Source: Flavobacterium amniphilum (GTDB lineage: Bacteria > Bacteroidota > Bacteroidia > Flavobacteriales > Flavobacteriaceae). From it: a DNA stretch of 64,000 bases. Below are positions 50,971 to 60,941 of this stretch, piece by piece. The stretch spans positions 62,001-126,000 of the forward strand of contig NZ_JAMLJL010000006.1 in assembly GCF_023634845.1 (NCBI RefSeq), given 5' to 3'. Within the stretch, counting starts at the first letter, position 1. Each line of letters opens with the position of its first letter. Under the pieces are notes generated by a model. The model saw only the letters and a program-made list of their open reading frames with translations, was not told the origin of the DNA and ran no database searches. Made by a program: the position numbers and the translations under genes.

Positions 50971-53814
50971 TTATTCTTTAATCACTTTAATTGTATTTGT
51001 TAATCCGTCAACATTAACCTTAACTAAATAAGTACCTCTTGACAAACTAGCCAAATTAATTTCAGAAGCCAAAGCATTTACTTTTTGACTCAATACTTCC
51101 TGACCTAACAAGTTATGAACAGAAATTGAAGAAATTTCTTTCACATAAGATACTCTGAATATATCTTTTACAGGGTTAGGATATGCTTTAAATCCATTTA
51201 AATCAAAAGAATCATTTCCTAATGAAGCGTCATAAGCAGACAATGCAAATGTACCATTTGTAGCCGAAGACCATCTCCAAACTCCTATATAAAGGGTTTC
51301 TCCTGGTGTTAGACCTAACAAATTCAAAATAGAAAAATTACCAGTACCTTCATCATCACTACAGCCCACTTCTGTTAATGCACCACAAGTACCAGAGAAA
51401 ACACTAAGAACTGTATCAGTCAAAGGCGAAGCACCATCTACTTGAGTTTCAATCGTAATACTTCCTGATGCCGGCACAACAACTGAATACCAAACATCAT
51501 TAGCTCTGTTAGCCTGGCAACCATAAGTCAAACCAGTAACAGTATTTGCTCCTACAGTTGTTCCAACAACATCATACTCACCAAAAGAACCTCCAGCCGT
51601 TAAAGCAATCGCACCTGAACAGTTGTCATTTGAAGGAGGAGTTGCCGGAGTAGTGAAAGAAATTGTAGACCAAACACTATATAATGGTCCCGCACATACT
51701 GTTCTTACATGAAAATAGTATGTTGTTGAAGGCGATAGTAAAGTTGCATTATAAAGTTCACCAGACAAAGTTGTACCAGCACCTGCAGGATCAGTAGCAA
51801 CGTTATCCAGAATATATTGATAATTTCCTGTTGTAGCTGCCCATGATATATCAGCTGCTGAAAATGTTAAATTATTAACTACCAAACTTACTGGGTTTGA
51901 ACATGAAGGTGTTAATCTAATTTCAAAATTATCTACGATGAATTCAATATCTGCACCTCCATCTGTAGCTCCCTCAACGCCTCTAAAAGCAAATCTTACT
52001 GTTTGTCCGGCATAAGCATCTAAATCTAAAATATTTGTTGAACCGGTACTAGAAGGTACATTACCATTATTATAAGTATACAAAACCGTCCAGTTATTTG
52101 TACCAGTAGAAACCAAAACTTCTACAAAATCATCAGCTTCCCATGCTGTTGTAGGTGCTGAAGTTGAATTCCATTGATTTGCCGACGCATCAAATTTCAA
52201 TTCATAACCCGAAGCAGGAATTGTATATAAAGGAGACAAAAGCCAATCGTTATCCCCAGTTGCATCCAAGTTAATTCTTGTAGCTCCAGTTGTACCTACA
52301 TTTCCAAAACCATCAGCAACCCAAGCACTTGTACCAAACGTAGCCGGACCAGCAGTCAAATCACCATTATCTGCTTCAATCCAACAACCCGGAACATATG
52401 TCGCAAAATTTTCCAATGCCGGAACAGACAAAGCTGAACAAGTTGTAAAGTTACCTATATTCGTTCCGGTAGATGTATTAAAGTAAAAATCATATGGACC
52501 TGAACCACATCTAACATATTCATATGCTTTAATATAATATTGTGTCCCTCCAGAAAGCCCTGTTACATTAACTGTCGCAGCTGTACCATCATAAATTAGC
52601 TGTTGTCCTGAACCTCCATAAACAGCATTAGCAGTTAATGCCGGTGCATTACCGTTTACAGGATCTGTAAATGTTGGAGAATTACTAATAAAAACTGCTC
52701 TTCTGTTTCCGTTTCCATTTGTCCAGTTAACTGTCGCTTGTGAATAACCAATTGAAGCAGCCGGAATAGTTACTGCAGTAATCTGATTAGTTGGAGCTAC
52801 AGGAATGGTAATTAGCACTGAAGCTGTTTGTGCAGATAAAACTGAGTTAGAACATGTCACATTTAATCTGTAATAAATAGGTGTTCCTGAAAACACTGGT
52901 GGAGTATATGAAGCTGTAGTTGCGCCAGAACCTCCTACTGCATTTGCCCAAGCATCTGCTACACCATTGTCATTTGATTCTTCCCATTGGAATGTAATAC
53001 CAGTTACACCTGTAGAAAAACCACTAGCTACCAAATTAGCTGGTGTTACTCCTGAACATATATTTTGTGAAGCCGGAGTCACACTTCCTGCAACTGGCGT
53101 TCCAGAACACGCTACAGGCGGAGTAAAAATCAGTTTTTTACCAGCTAAATTTGCCATAACAGTAGCATTGATACTATTATTCGCCGTAACTGATGAAGCC
53201 GTAGAGCTAGCCGCCGGTGTTACACTTAAGAAAGATGTCATGTCATTTAGACCAACAGATGCAGAAACTGTATTTGTAGTTGTAAATGGAGAACTATAAA
53301 CCATTTCAATAACGTTTGTAGTTTCATACAGTCTGAGTATTGTTGAAACAGCCGCACCTGAAGTTGATCCAGTACCACCTATTTTCGTATTATGCCAGTT
53401 TACTGTTAAAACCTGATTTGGAGCTGTACCTGTTAATGAATACCTAATTGTACCAGTACTTAAATGGTTATCATCCCAGAAAGTAGCAATAAACGGTTTA
53501 TTTACTTGAGCTCCGTTAGTTAGAGTATTAGTCCAGTGATTATCAACAGCATCAACTATAGGTGCGCCAAGTTTAATAATACCGTTGGTACTAATACTAA
53601 AAGTTGAATAAGAAACTCCGCCAAAAACGAAGTTAAATCCAATGTTTATGGAGTTTTCTTCTCCATCATCCCCTGTTGCAGTAGATGTAGTTCCCGTAAT
53701 TTGTGCATAAGTTTCAGTTGACTCTGAAAACCCATAGGCACTTGCAGGCCCCTGTGCAAATACATCACATATTGACGCAAAGACCAGCAATAACAATAAA
53801 GTAATTTTTCTCAT
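50971..53814 (-). CDS. T9SS-secreted multidomain protein (947 residues)
   Basis: The protein has a signal peptide (FASICDVFAQ). It has an N-terminal beta-sandwich region, then an Ig-like stretch (TPASQNICSGVTPANLVASGFSTGVTGITFQWEE), fibronectin III-like domains, a MAM/choice-of-anchor domain (GCWIEADNGDLTAGPATFG ... DNFEIRLTPSC) and a T9SS sorting domain ending YLVKVNVDGLTNTIKVIKE. The C-terminal ~450 residues closely parallel the adjacent 721-residue protein, so the two arose by duplication. Role in adhesion or matrix is inferred. Confidence 0.9.
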   Translation of the reverse strand: MRKITLLLLLVFASICDVFAQGPASAYGFSESTETYAQITGTTSTATGDDGEENSINIGFNFVFGGVSYSTFSISTNGIIKLGAPIVDAVDNHWTNTLTNGAQVNKPFIATFWDDNHLSTGTIRYSLTGTAPNQVLTVNWHNTKIGGTGSTSGAAVSTILRLYETTNVIEMVYSSPFTTTNTVSASVGLNDMTSFLSVTPAASSTASSVTANNSINATVMANLAGKKLIFTPPVACSGTPVAGSVTPASQNICSGVTPANLVASGFSTGVTGITFQWEESNDNGVADAWANAVGGSGATTASYTPPVFSGTPIYYRLNVTCSNSVLSAQTASVLITIPVAPTNQITAVTIPAASIGYSQATVNWTNGNGNRRAVFISNSPTFTDPVNGNAPALTANAVYGGSGQQLIYDGTAATVNVTGLSGGTQYYIKAYEYVRCGSGPYDFYFNTSTGTNIGNFTTCSALSVPALENFATYVPGCWIEADNGDLTAGPATFGTSAWVADGFGNVGTTGATRINLDATGDNDWLLSPLYTIPASGYELKFDASANQWNSTSAPTTAWEADDFVEVLVSTGTNNWTVLYTYNNGNVPSSTGSTNILDLDAYAGQTVRFAFRGVEGATDGGADIEFIVDNFEIRLTPSCSNPVSLVVNNLTFSAADISWAATTGNYQYILDNVATDPAGAGTTLSGELYNATLLSPSTTYYFHVRTVCAGPLYSVWSTISFTTPATPPSNDNCSGAIALTAGGSFGEYDVVGTTVGANTVTGLTYGCQANRANDVWYSVVVPASGSITIETQVDGASPLTDTVLSVFSGTCGALTEVGCSDDEGTGNFSILNLLGLTPGETLYIGVWRWSSATNGTFALSAYDASLGNDSFDLNGFKAYPNPVKDIFRVSYVKEISSISVHNLLGQEVLSQKVNALASEINLASLSRGTYLVKVNVDGLTNTIKVIKE

Positions 53815-53893
53815 ATTTCTTGTTTGTATATAATTAGCAAAGCAATTTATGAAAAAAATTAAATATTCCTTATATTTTTAATAATTTCAAAAG

Positions 53894-53922
53894 AAAAAAC
53901 CCTGTAAACACAGGCCTTTAAA
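53894..53922 (-). terminator. weak hairpin after the 53950 gene
   Basis: CCTGT and ACAGG with a 4-base loop (minus strand ending in a T run from plus-strand A run at 53889-53899). The stem is short. Confidence 0.45.
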
Positions 53923-53949
53923 AAATATTTTTAATAATTAAGTAAGAAT

Positions 53950-55056
53950 TTACTTCTTAATAACTTTAACTGTTTTAGTTTGATTTCCGGATTGTAAATT
54001 CACTAGGTATATACCTGAAGTAAATTGTGAAAAATCAATCAAAAAATTAGCTTTATGAATTTCTTTTGAATATATTTTTTTACCGGAAACATCGTAAATT
54101 TTAACAATTTCAATTTCAGAAACATTATTAATATTCAAGATATTATCGGTAACTGTTGGATATACCTTCAATCCAACAAATTTCTCATTGGGAATACCCA
54201 TTGTTGTTGGCGTCCATCTAAATACGGATCCGCTTACGGGCGGAGGAATCGTAGCCACCAAACTACAATTTGTGGACGGTGAAAATCCGGCCTCTGTATT
54301 AGCCCATGAATTTGTTGAACTCGCAGAAGAAGAAACCCATCGGTTGTTATAATCAGATTGATCATAACCACTTAAACCAACCTGAGCACTATAATTATTA
54401 TTCCCAAAAACCATATCACCATAAACAATTTCAACTGTATTTAATGTCTCGTTTAACCTGATTTGAAAATTATAATTATGCGTTGTACTACCACTTCTTT
54501 TAAAGTTTTCCCATTGCGCAACAAATGTTCTATTTGGAGCTACTCCGATTGTTTCAATTCGTAATTCAGAATCAGCAGCAGCATTTAAATCTGTTCCCAA
54601 ACCAGAAACGCGATTTCTTAATTCTTCATTCGGACTCATATCGTGTGTGCCGTTACCATCACCGTCAGCAGCTTGAGAAATAGGAGCTGTCGCAATTTGT
54701 GAATAAACTGCTCCATTACCAAGACCACTCTTTCCAAAAGAAAGCCATCCGTTAGTATTAACAGCCACTCTGTCAAAAGTATTTCCGTTAAATATAAAAT
54801 CAAATCCAATTGGCAAACCTGGTCCAGGAATGAGATTTTCAGTTTCACCAATTAAATTGGCAGGATCAATAAAACAGTGATTGGCACTTGAAGTATTCCC
54901 CAAAACAATACCTCCGTTTATTTCATTGTAAGTTTCAACATTTTGTGCAAAAGTATAACTTGACGCCACTTTAGGATTAACCATCGACTGAAAGCCGGAT
55001 TGGGCATTAACTTTTACAAGAAAAAAAATGGCAGATACCAGTAGTTTTAATTTCAT
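53950..55056 (-). CDS. T9SS-secreted protein, 368 residues
   Basis: The protein has a signal peptide (FFLVKVNAQ). A beta-rich domain follows (YTFAQNVETYNEINGGIVLGNTSSANHC ... IGFDFIFNGNTFDRVAVNTNGWLSFG), with the QVGLSGYDQSDYNNRW and TNCSL segments seen in similar choice-of-anchor domains. The C-terminus is a compact T9SS sorting domain (KVYPTVTDNILNINN ... IYLVNLQSGNQTKTVKVIKK). It is the third tandem T9SS gene of the locus and lacks the repeats of the other two. Confidence 0.88.
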   Translation of the reverse strand: MKLKLLVSAIFFLVKVNAQSGFQSMVNPKVASSYTFAQNVETYNEINGGIVLGNTSSANHCFIDPANLIGETENLIPGPGLPIGFDFIFNGNTFDRVAVNTNGWLSFGKSGLGNGAVYSQIATAPISQAADGDGNGTHDMSPNEELRNRVSGLGTDLNAAADSELRIETIGVAPNRTFVAQWENFKRSGSTTHNYNFQIRLNETLNTVEIVYGDMVFGNNNYSAQVGLSGYDQSDYNNRWVSSSASSTNSWANTEAGFSPSTNCSLVATIPPPVSGSVFRWTPTTMGIPNEKFVGLKVYPTVTDNILNINNVSEIEIVKIYDVSGKKIYSKEIHKANFLIDFSQFTSGIYLVNLQSGNQTKTVKVIKK

Positions 55057-55086
55057 TTTGCTTTTAGTTTTGTTTCATTTAATAAC

Positions 55087-55115
55087 AAAAAAGCCCTGAT
55101 TTTTCAGGGCCTTTT
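55087..55115 (-). terminator. terminator after fabV
   Basis: AAAAAAGCCCTGA (55087-55099) and TCAGGGC (55104-55110) with a 4-base loop. The plus-strand A run gives the T tail on the minus strand. Confidence 0.8.
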
Positions 55116-55131
55116 ATATTCTTTAAGGTTA

Positions 55132-56319
55132 TTAGATACTCTCAATCTTAACCATTTCATCCGTGTCGGCCAGGTAATCAACACCTTCGAAACCAAATCC
55201 AAACAGATTAAGAAAATCCTGTTTATAACCGGCCAAATCACCGATTTCTTTTAATGTTTCGGTATCAGCTTGTGTCCAAAGTGATTTAACAGTATCCTGA
55301 ACATCATCACGCATTTCCCAGTCATCGATTCGGATACGTCCTTTATCATCCAAAGGTACTTCAATTCCATTATACAATCTATCTGAGAATAATCGTTGGA
55401 TTTGTTCTATACATCCTTCATGGATTCCTTTTGCCTTCATTGTTTTATACAACAAAGAAATGTACAATGGAATTACCGGAATTGCCGAACTCGCCTGTGT
55501 TACCAATGCTTTATTGACAGAAACGTATGCTTTTCCTCCTAAATCCTTTAATGATTCAGTGATTTCAAAAGCTGTAGATTCCAAATGATCTTTAGCACGT
55601 CCGATTGTTCCTTTTCTATAAACAGCTTCTGTAACTTCAGGTCCGATGTATGAATAAGCAACTGTAGTAGCTCCTTCAGCCAAAACACCAGCATTTTTCA
55701 TTGCATCAATCCACATAGTCCAATCTTCACCACCCATAACCACAACTGTATTATCGATATCTTCCTGAACAGCTGGTTCAATAGAAACCTGGGAAACTAC
55801 TCCCGTATGAAAATCAACTGTTTTATCAGTAAAAGTCTGACCGATAGGTTTCAACGCAGAGCGATGCAATACACCAGTTACCGGGTGTAAACGTACCGGT
55901 GAAGCCAAACTGTAAATAATTAAATCAACCTGACCTAAATCAGATTTAATCATATCTATGGTCTGTTGCTTGATTTCGTTTGAAAATGCATCTCCGTTTA
56001 TGCTTTTCGCATATAATCCGGCTTTCTGTGCTTCTTGCTCAAAAGCAGCAGAATTGTACCATCCCGGTGTTGCAGTTTTTCCCGGCGCCGGCTCTTTTTC
56101 AAAGAAAACTCCAATTGTAGAAGCTTCTGATCCAAATGCAGCCGTAATTCTTGAAGCTAAACCAAAACCGGTTGACGCTCCTACCACCAAAACTCTTTTA
56201 GGTCCGTTTATATTTCCTTTAGATTTTACGTATTCGATTTGATTTTTCACACTTTGTGCACAACCTTCCGGATGAGCTGTTAAGCATATAAACCCACGCA
56301 TTCTTGGCTCTATAATCAT
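55132..56319 (-). CDS. fabV: trans-2-enoyl-CoA/ACP reductase FabV
   Basis: FabV reduces trans-2-enoyl thioesters with NADH in fatty-acid elongation. The 395-residue protein has the NAD-binding VGASTGFGLASRI (47-59), ASPVRLHPVTGVLHRSALKP and the family YX8K motif within EAVYRKGTIGRAKDHLE. It resists triclosan in other species (known for the family). It follows a TPR gene by 10 bases on the same strand. Confidence 0.95.
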   Translation of the reverse strand: MIIEPRMRGFICLTAHPEGCAQSVKNQIEYVKSKGNINGPKRVLVVGASTGFGLASRITAAFGSEASTIGVFFEKEPAPGKTATPGWYNSAAFEQEAQKAGLYAKSINGDAFSNEIKQQTIDMIKSDLGQVDLIIYSLASPVRLHPVTGVLHRSALKPIGQTFTDKTVDFHTGVVSQVSIEPAVQEDIDNTVVVMGGEDWTMWIDAMKNAGVLAEGATTVAYSYIGPEVTEAVYRKGTIGRAKDHLESTAFEITESLKDLGGKAYVSVNKALVTQASSAIPVIPLYISLLYKTMKAKGIHEGCIEQIQRLFSDRLYNGIEVPLDDKGRIRIDDWEMRDDVQDTVKSLWTQADTETLKEIGDLAGYKQDFLNLFGFGFEGVDYLADTDEMVKIESI

Positions 56320-56329
56320 AATAAATATT

Positions 56330-56851
56330 TTAAATAAAGTTTAGTTTAAGCTTTTCAAAAGTACTCATTTTATCCTTAACCCTTGTCATATTCACATTCA
56401 TATTATCAATAAAAGTCTTACTAAAGGCAAAATGTAGTGATTTCTTATAATACCTGTAGGCTTGAATATAACTTCCTTCAAATTCGGCAATCCTGCCCAA
56501 TTCACTCAAATAAGAAGATTTATCAATACCTTCAACATTTCCCATTACATTTGAAATAAAATCTTTTGCTTCGGCATATCTAGCCAAATCAACCAACAAA
56601 TAAGTGTAATTAATGTAAGGTGCTGGGTATTTTGGATCAAATTTAATAGCTAATTTATAGTGATATTCTGCTTTTTCGTAATTACTGAGTCGCATACAGT
56701 AAATCCATCCCAAATGATTATGGGCTTTACCAAAATCAGGACATTCGGCGAGAATTTCTTCTAAAACAGCTTTAGCTTCGGACACATTCCCTTCCGATAT
56801 CAATGTATCTGCTTTAATGAATTGATTTTCAAAAAAACTAATATTATCCAT
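56330..56851 (-). CDS. cytoplasmic TPR protein, 173 residues
   Basis: The protein has TPR units (ALSE-like NVSEAKAVLEEILAECPDFGKAHNHLGWIYCMRLSNYEKAEYHYKLAIKFDPKYPAPYINYTYLL) with the canonical small-large pattern and no signal peptide. It sits between recN and fabV, five bases after recN on the same strand. A chaperone-like role is only a guess. Confidence 0.8.
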   Translation of the reverse strand: MDNISFFENQFIKADTLISEGNVSEAKAVLEEILAECPDFGKAHNHLGWIYCMRLSNYEKAEYHYKLAIKFDPKYPAPYINYTYLLVDLARYAEAKDFISNVMGNVEGIDKSSYLSELGRIAEFEGSYIQAYRYYKKSLHFAFSKTFIDNMNVNMTRVKDKMSTFEKLKLNFI

Positions 56852-56856
56852 CAGCT

Positions 56857-58512
56857 TTACAAATTCAGTAATTGATTGGCATGTGTTAAAGCGGATTCCG
56901 AAATATTTTTACCGGAAAGCATTTCAGCAATTTCAACTATTCGTTCATCTCTTGAAAGCAATTTCAATTCAGAAATTGTATTGTCTCCCTGAACTGATTT
57001 GGATACTTTATAATGTTGATGACCTTTTGCAGCAATCTGAGGTAAATGCGTAATAGCAAACACCTGCATCTGACCACTCATTCCTTTCATGATATCCCCC
57101 ATTTTATGGGCAATTTCACCTGAAACCCCTGTATCGATTTCATCAAATATTATTGTCGGTAATTTAGAATAATTAGCTAAAATAGATTTTACAGCCAGCA
57201 TAATACGTGACATTTCCCCACCTGAAGCCACTTTCTTCAATAAACCGAAATCTGTTCCTTTATTCGCTGAAAACAGCAACTGGATTTCATCCTTACCTGA
57301 AGGCAAATAATTCTCTATTGAATTAATATCGAATTGAAAACGTGCATTCGGCATGCCCAATTGGCTCAAAATACCGGTTATTTGTTCCGTCAATACCGGA
57401 ACTGCTTTTTTCCGGTTATCAGATATCTGCAATGCCTGATTATCCAGAATAGCAACCAATTCCTGAAGTTGTATTTCCAGTTTTTTGATATTTCCGTCTA
57501 AATCATCAGCCAATACCACTTTACTGTCCAAATCATTTTGAATCACAAGCAACTCTTCAACAGTGGCCACATTGTGTTTCTTCTGCAAATTGTAAATAGC
57601 TTGTAACTTTTGGTTGACAAACTCCAGTTTTTCAGGATCGTTGACCAACTTTTCAGTTTGCATATTCAATTCAGAGACCACATCATCAAATTCAATCAAT
57701 ACACTGGAAACTCTTTCAGATAATTCATTGAATTCACCCGAAATACCTGCAATTTTATGCAATGATCCCTTCACTTCTTTCATCGCGGCAATAATCCCAA
57801 TCTGTTCTTCATTGGCAATAGCCAGTGACTTATCCAGATTTTCTTTAATAAACTCTACATTACTGAGTTTTTCCAATTCTGTTTCCAAATCGACCTGCTC
57901 CCCTTCTTTCAGGTTTGCAGCCAACAATTCTTCCAGTAAAAAGGCATTGTAATCAGCTTCTTTAGACAGATTTTCTTTGTCATCTTTAAGCTTTTTCAAT
58001 TCATTTCTTACCGATTTATATTTCGAAAGATGTTGTCTGTATTCAATTAAAATGTTTTGATGATTCGAAATGGCATCAAGGATCTCAATTTGGTAGGCCT
58101 CATTTGACAATTCCTGGGTTTGATGTTGCGAATGAATATCAAGCAGGTACTCTCCTAAATCCTGAAGTTCATTCAGATTAACCGGACTGTCATTAACAAA
58201 AGCGCGTGATTTACCCGAAGGCAAAATTTCACGGCGGATGATAGTCATGGGTTCGTAATCCAAATCATTTTCAGTAAAAAAATCATTCAGATTGTATTTG
58301 TCGATTTGAAAATGTGCTTCGATTACACATTTTTGTTCTTTATCTTTTAATGAAGTTAAATCAGCTCTTTTTCCTAAAACCAATCCCAAGGCACCTAACA
58401 AAATTGATTTTCCGGCACCTGTTTCACCCGTAATAATAGAAAACTGGCTGGAAAAATTCATTTCCAACTGCTCAATCAGTGCAAAATTTTTAATGGATAA
58501 CGACGTAAGCAT
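56857..58512 (-). CDS. recN: DNA repair protein RecN
   Basis: RecN is an SMC-like ATPase that acts at DNA double-strand breaks. The 551-residue protein has Walker A GETGAGKS (29-36), the DSPVNLNEL and HSQHQTQELS segments, a central coiled coil, and the ABC signature VASGGEMSRIMLA followed by Walker B IIFDEIDTGVSG. Full length. It is nine bases after DUF4835. Confidence 0.97.
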   Translation of the reverse strand: MLTSLSIKNFALIEQLEMNFSSQFSIITGETGAGKSILLGALGLVLGKRADLTSLKDKEQKCVIEAHFQIDKYNLNDFFTENDLDYEPMTIIRREILPSGKSRAFVNDSPVNLNELQDLGEYLLDIHSQHQTQELSNEAYQIEILDAISNHQNILIEYRQHLSKYKSVRNELKKLKDDKENLSKEADYNAFLLEELLAANLKEGEQVDLETELEKLSNVEFIKENLDKSLAIANEEQIGIIAAMKEVKGSLHKIAGISGEFNELSERVSSVLIEFDDVVSELNMQTEKLVNDPEKLEFVNQKLQAIYNLQKKHNVATVEELLVIQNDLDSKVVLADDLDGNIKKLEIQLQELVAILDNQALQISDNRKKAVPVLTEQITGILSQLGMPNARFQFDINSIENYLPSGKDEIQLLFSANKGTDFGLLKKVASGGEMSRIMLAVKSILANYSKLPTIIFDEIDTGVSGEIAHKMGDIMKGMSGQMQVFAITHLPQIAAKGHQHYKVSKSVQGDNTISELKLLSRDERIVEIAEMLSGKNISESALTHANQLLNL

Positions 58513-58521
58513 TTGGCAAAT

Positions 58522-59409
58522 TTAATAAGTAATCTGACTCCACTTGCTGGTATTGGTTGGAGAAAGTTTGTTCAGTGTTGTAAGTACGTCAGTTACATCC
58601 ACTTTAGGTCCGTCAGTAAAAATATTCAGGATTTCATCCGTTTTGGCGTCAAAGAAAACACGTGTAAGATAAGCATTTGGTCTTACATTAGCCACTTCCG
58701 TTAATGTACGTAAAGCTTTTTTAATAGATTCTTTACCTTCTTTTTGGTTTTCACTCATTTTATCCAAAGCACCAAAATGGTATTCATACATTGTTTTTCT
58801 GAAAGCCGAATACGTTGGTGACAACATATCGTTCACCAGATAAAAACGGTTCTGGTTTCCGGTTGACATCCAACCTTTATCTTGTGATTGCTGTGCCTGA
58901 ACAACTATATTAGCAGCTGTTTCCAATGATTTGGTTCCCCCTTCCAAGGAAAATGTATCGGCATCAACACCTACAATCATATTGGCATAAAATGCAACAA
59001 TCGAAATCAGGTTATTATCAAAATTATTAGGGTCATAATTCATGTTTTGGAATTCATTATAAACGAACCCCACTTCTTTATCATTCACATTCAAAATTGA
59101 TGTGGAATAAGTCGAATTGTAAACAGGTCTCGAAGCCTGTACCTGAAGTGATCCGGAAAATCTGTTCACATTATCGAAAGAAGTGATATTGAAAAAGAAA
59201 GAACAGTTAATCTTTTCCACACCTTTATAAGTCTTATCAGACCATTTTGTATTGTTCAGAAATTCCGTCAGGGATTTTTGAAGTGTTTTAAAAATCTGTT
59301 GATTAGTTGCTGCCACCTGATCAGTATTAAAAGTGACCGAACAATTTAGCTCCTGAGCTGAAGCCGAACCTAAAAAAGACAACAATAAGACAACAATATA
59401 TTTACGCAT
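58522..59409 (-). CDS. DUF4835 family exported protein
   Basis: The 295-residue protein has a signal peptide (SFLGSASAQ) and the DUF4835 segment, with RVFFDAKTDEILNIFTDG near the C-terminus. Conserved in Bacteroidota but of unknown role; its place between coaBC and recN is, from memory, common in flavobacteria. It overlaps the coaBC end by eight bases. Confidence 0.85.
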   Translation of the reverse strand: MRKYIVVLLLSFLGSASAQELNCSVTFNTDQVAATNQQIFKTLQKSLTEFLNNTKWSDKTYKGVEKINCSFFFNITSFDNVNRFSGSLQVQASRPVYNSTYSTSILNVNDKEVGFVYNEFQNMNYDPNNFDNNLISIVAFYANMIVGVDADTFSLEGGTKSLETAANIVVQAQQSQDKGWMSTGNQNRFYLVNDMLSPTYSAFRKTMYEYHFGALDKMSENQKEGKESIKKALRTLTEVANVRPNAYLTRVFFDAKTDEILNIFTDGPKVDVTDVLTTLNKLSPTNTSKWSQITY

Positions 59410-60610
59410 AATGAGCTAAAATTTTATTTACAATATCCAGTGCCACTTCTTCTTTGGATTTTAATTCCTGGGGTTCAATAACAAAATCTTTATCTATAAA
59501 AGTAACTTTATTGGTTGGTTGACCAAAACCGGCTCCTTTATCATTCAAAGAATTAAGCACTATCAAATCTAAGTTTTTTTTCTGGATTTTTTGCTTTGCG
59601 TGTTCAATTTCATTTTCCGTTTCCAAAGCAAATCCGATCAAAAACTGGTTTTTCTTGATTTTTCCAAGTGAAGACAGGATATCCTGGGTTTTTTCCAATT
59701 CTATTGTAAACGAAGTTTCATTCTTCTTTATTTTCTGGCTTGCAACATTTCTTGGACGGTAATCTGCAACTGCGGCAGCGGCAATAGCAACATCAACCTC
59801 ATTAAAATACTGATGACAAACACGGTACATATCTTCGGCAGATGTAACCCTAATAAGATTCACAAGAGAATGTTTAACCTGCAGGTGTGTTGGCCCCGAA
59901 ACTAAAATTACTTCGGCCCCCAAATTAGCGGCAGCCAAAGCAATATCAAACCCCATTTTTCCGGAAGAATGATTTCCGATAAATCTTACCGGATCGATGG
60001 CCTCGTATGTTGGTCCCGCAGTGACCATAATTTTTTTACCTTTTAAAGGCAATTTACTTTCCAGGTCTTTTTCCAGGAAAGCAACAATATTTTCAGGTTC
60101 TGCCATTCGGCCTTCCCCTGACAATCCGCTTGCCAGTTCGCCTGATTCAGCCGGGATAATGGTATTCCCGAATTTTTTTAATTTTTCAAAACTATCTAAA
60201 GTAGAAGGATGCTTATACATATCCAAATCCATTGCAGGAGCAAAGTAAACAGGACATTTAGCAGAAAGGTAAGTTGCAATGAGAAGATTGTCGCAATTTC
60301 CGTTAACCATTTTTGACATCGTATTAGCAGTAGCAGGTGCTATCACCATAAAATCTGCCCAAAGTGCCAGATCAACATGGTTATTCCAGACACCATTTCC
60401 CTCCTCATCATTAAAAAAAGAATGGTAAACCGGGTTTTTAGATAAGGTTGCTAATGTTAACGGAGTGACAAAATCTAAAGAAGCAGGTGTCATAATCACT
60501 TGGACCTGAGCACCTGCTTTTATAAAAAGTCTTACCAATGACGCTGATTTGTAAGCGGCAATTCCACCAGATACACCCAGTATTATTTTTTTACCACTTA
60601 AAACAGACAT
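59402..60610 (-). CDS. coaBC: bifunctional phosphopantothenoylcysteine decarboxylase/synthetase
   Basis: CoaBC makes 4'-phosphopantetheine from phosphopantothenate and cysteine in two steps. The 402-residue protein has the flavin-dependent CoaC domain (ILGVSGGIAAYKSA, NHVDLALWAD with the catalytic His, and GNCDNLLIA) and the CoaB domain (VTAGPTYEAIDPVRFIGNHSSGKMG, AAAVADYRP, KIKKNQFLIGFALET). It follows rpoZ by eight bases. Confidence 0.96.
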   Translation of the reverse strand: MSVLSGKKIILGVSGGIAAYKSASLVRLFIKAGAQVQVIMTPASLDFVTPLTLATLSKNPVYHSFFNDEEGNGVWNNHVDLALWADFMVIAPATANTMSKMVNGNCDNLLIATYLSAKCPVYFAPAMDLDMYKHPSTLDSFEKLKKFGNTIIPAESGELASGLSGEGRMAEPENIVAFLEKDLESKLPLKGKKIMVTAGPTYEAIDPVRFIGNHSSGKMGFDIALAAANLGAEVILVSGPTHLQVKHSLVNLIRVTSAEDMYRVCHQYFNEVDVAIAAAAVADYRPRNVASQKIKKNETSFTIELEKTQDILSSLGKIKKNQFLIGFALETENEIEHAKQKIQKKNLDLIVLNSLNDKGAGFGQPTNKVTFIDKDFVIEPQELKSKEEVALDIVNKILAHYA

Positions 60611-60618
60611 TAGTTGTT

Positions 60619-60933
60619 TTATTTTGATGATTTATGATAGATTTTACCTTCCAACCACTCTTGTACTGCTAAAGCATGTGGTTTAGGCAATTTTTCATAA
60701 AATTTAGAAACTTCGATTTGTTCTTTATTTTCAAAAATCTCTTCCAAGCTATCATTATATGTAGCAAATTCTTCTAACTTCTCGATTAACTCTTTTTTAA
60801 TTTCAGCGTTAATCTGGTTAGCTCTTCTTGCCATAATCGTGATTGCTTCATACACATTTCCGGTTGGCTCTTCTATTACAGTTTTATTGTAAGTCACCGT
60901 ATTAACCGGAGCAGTTGTTTTCTTTAAATCCAT
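60619..60933 (-). CDS. rpoZ: DNA-directed RNA polymerase omega subunit
   Basis: The 104-residue protein matches the Bacteroidota omega subunit: NVYEAITIMARRANQINAEIKKELIEKLEEF, then an acidic loop and KLPKPHALAVQEWLEGKI. It helps assemble the RNA polymerase core. It lies eight bases downstream of bamD in the same operon and has no independent promoter that I can see. Confidence 0.9.
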   Translation of the reverse strand: MDLKKTTAPVNTVTYNKTVIEEPTGNVYEAITIMARRANQINAEIKKELIEKLEEFATYNDSLEEIFENKEQIEVSKFYEKLPKPHALAVQEWLEGKIYHKSSK

Positions 60934-60941
60934 ACCCTTAC

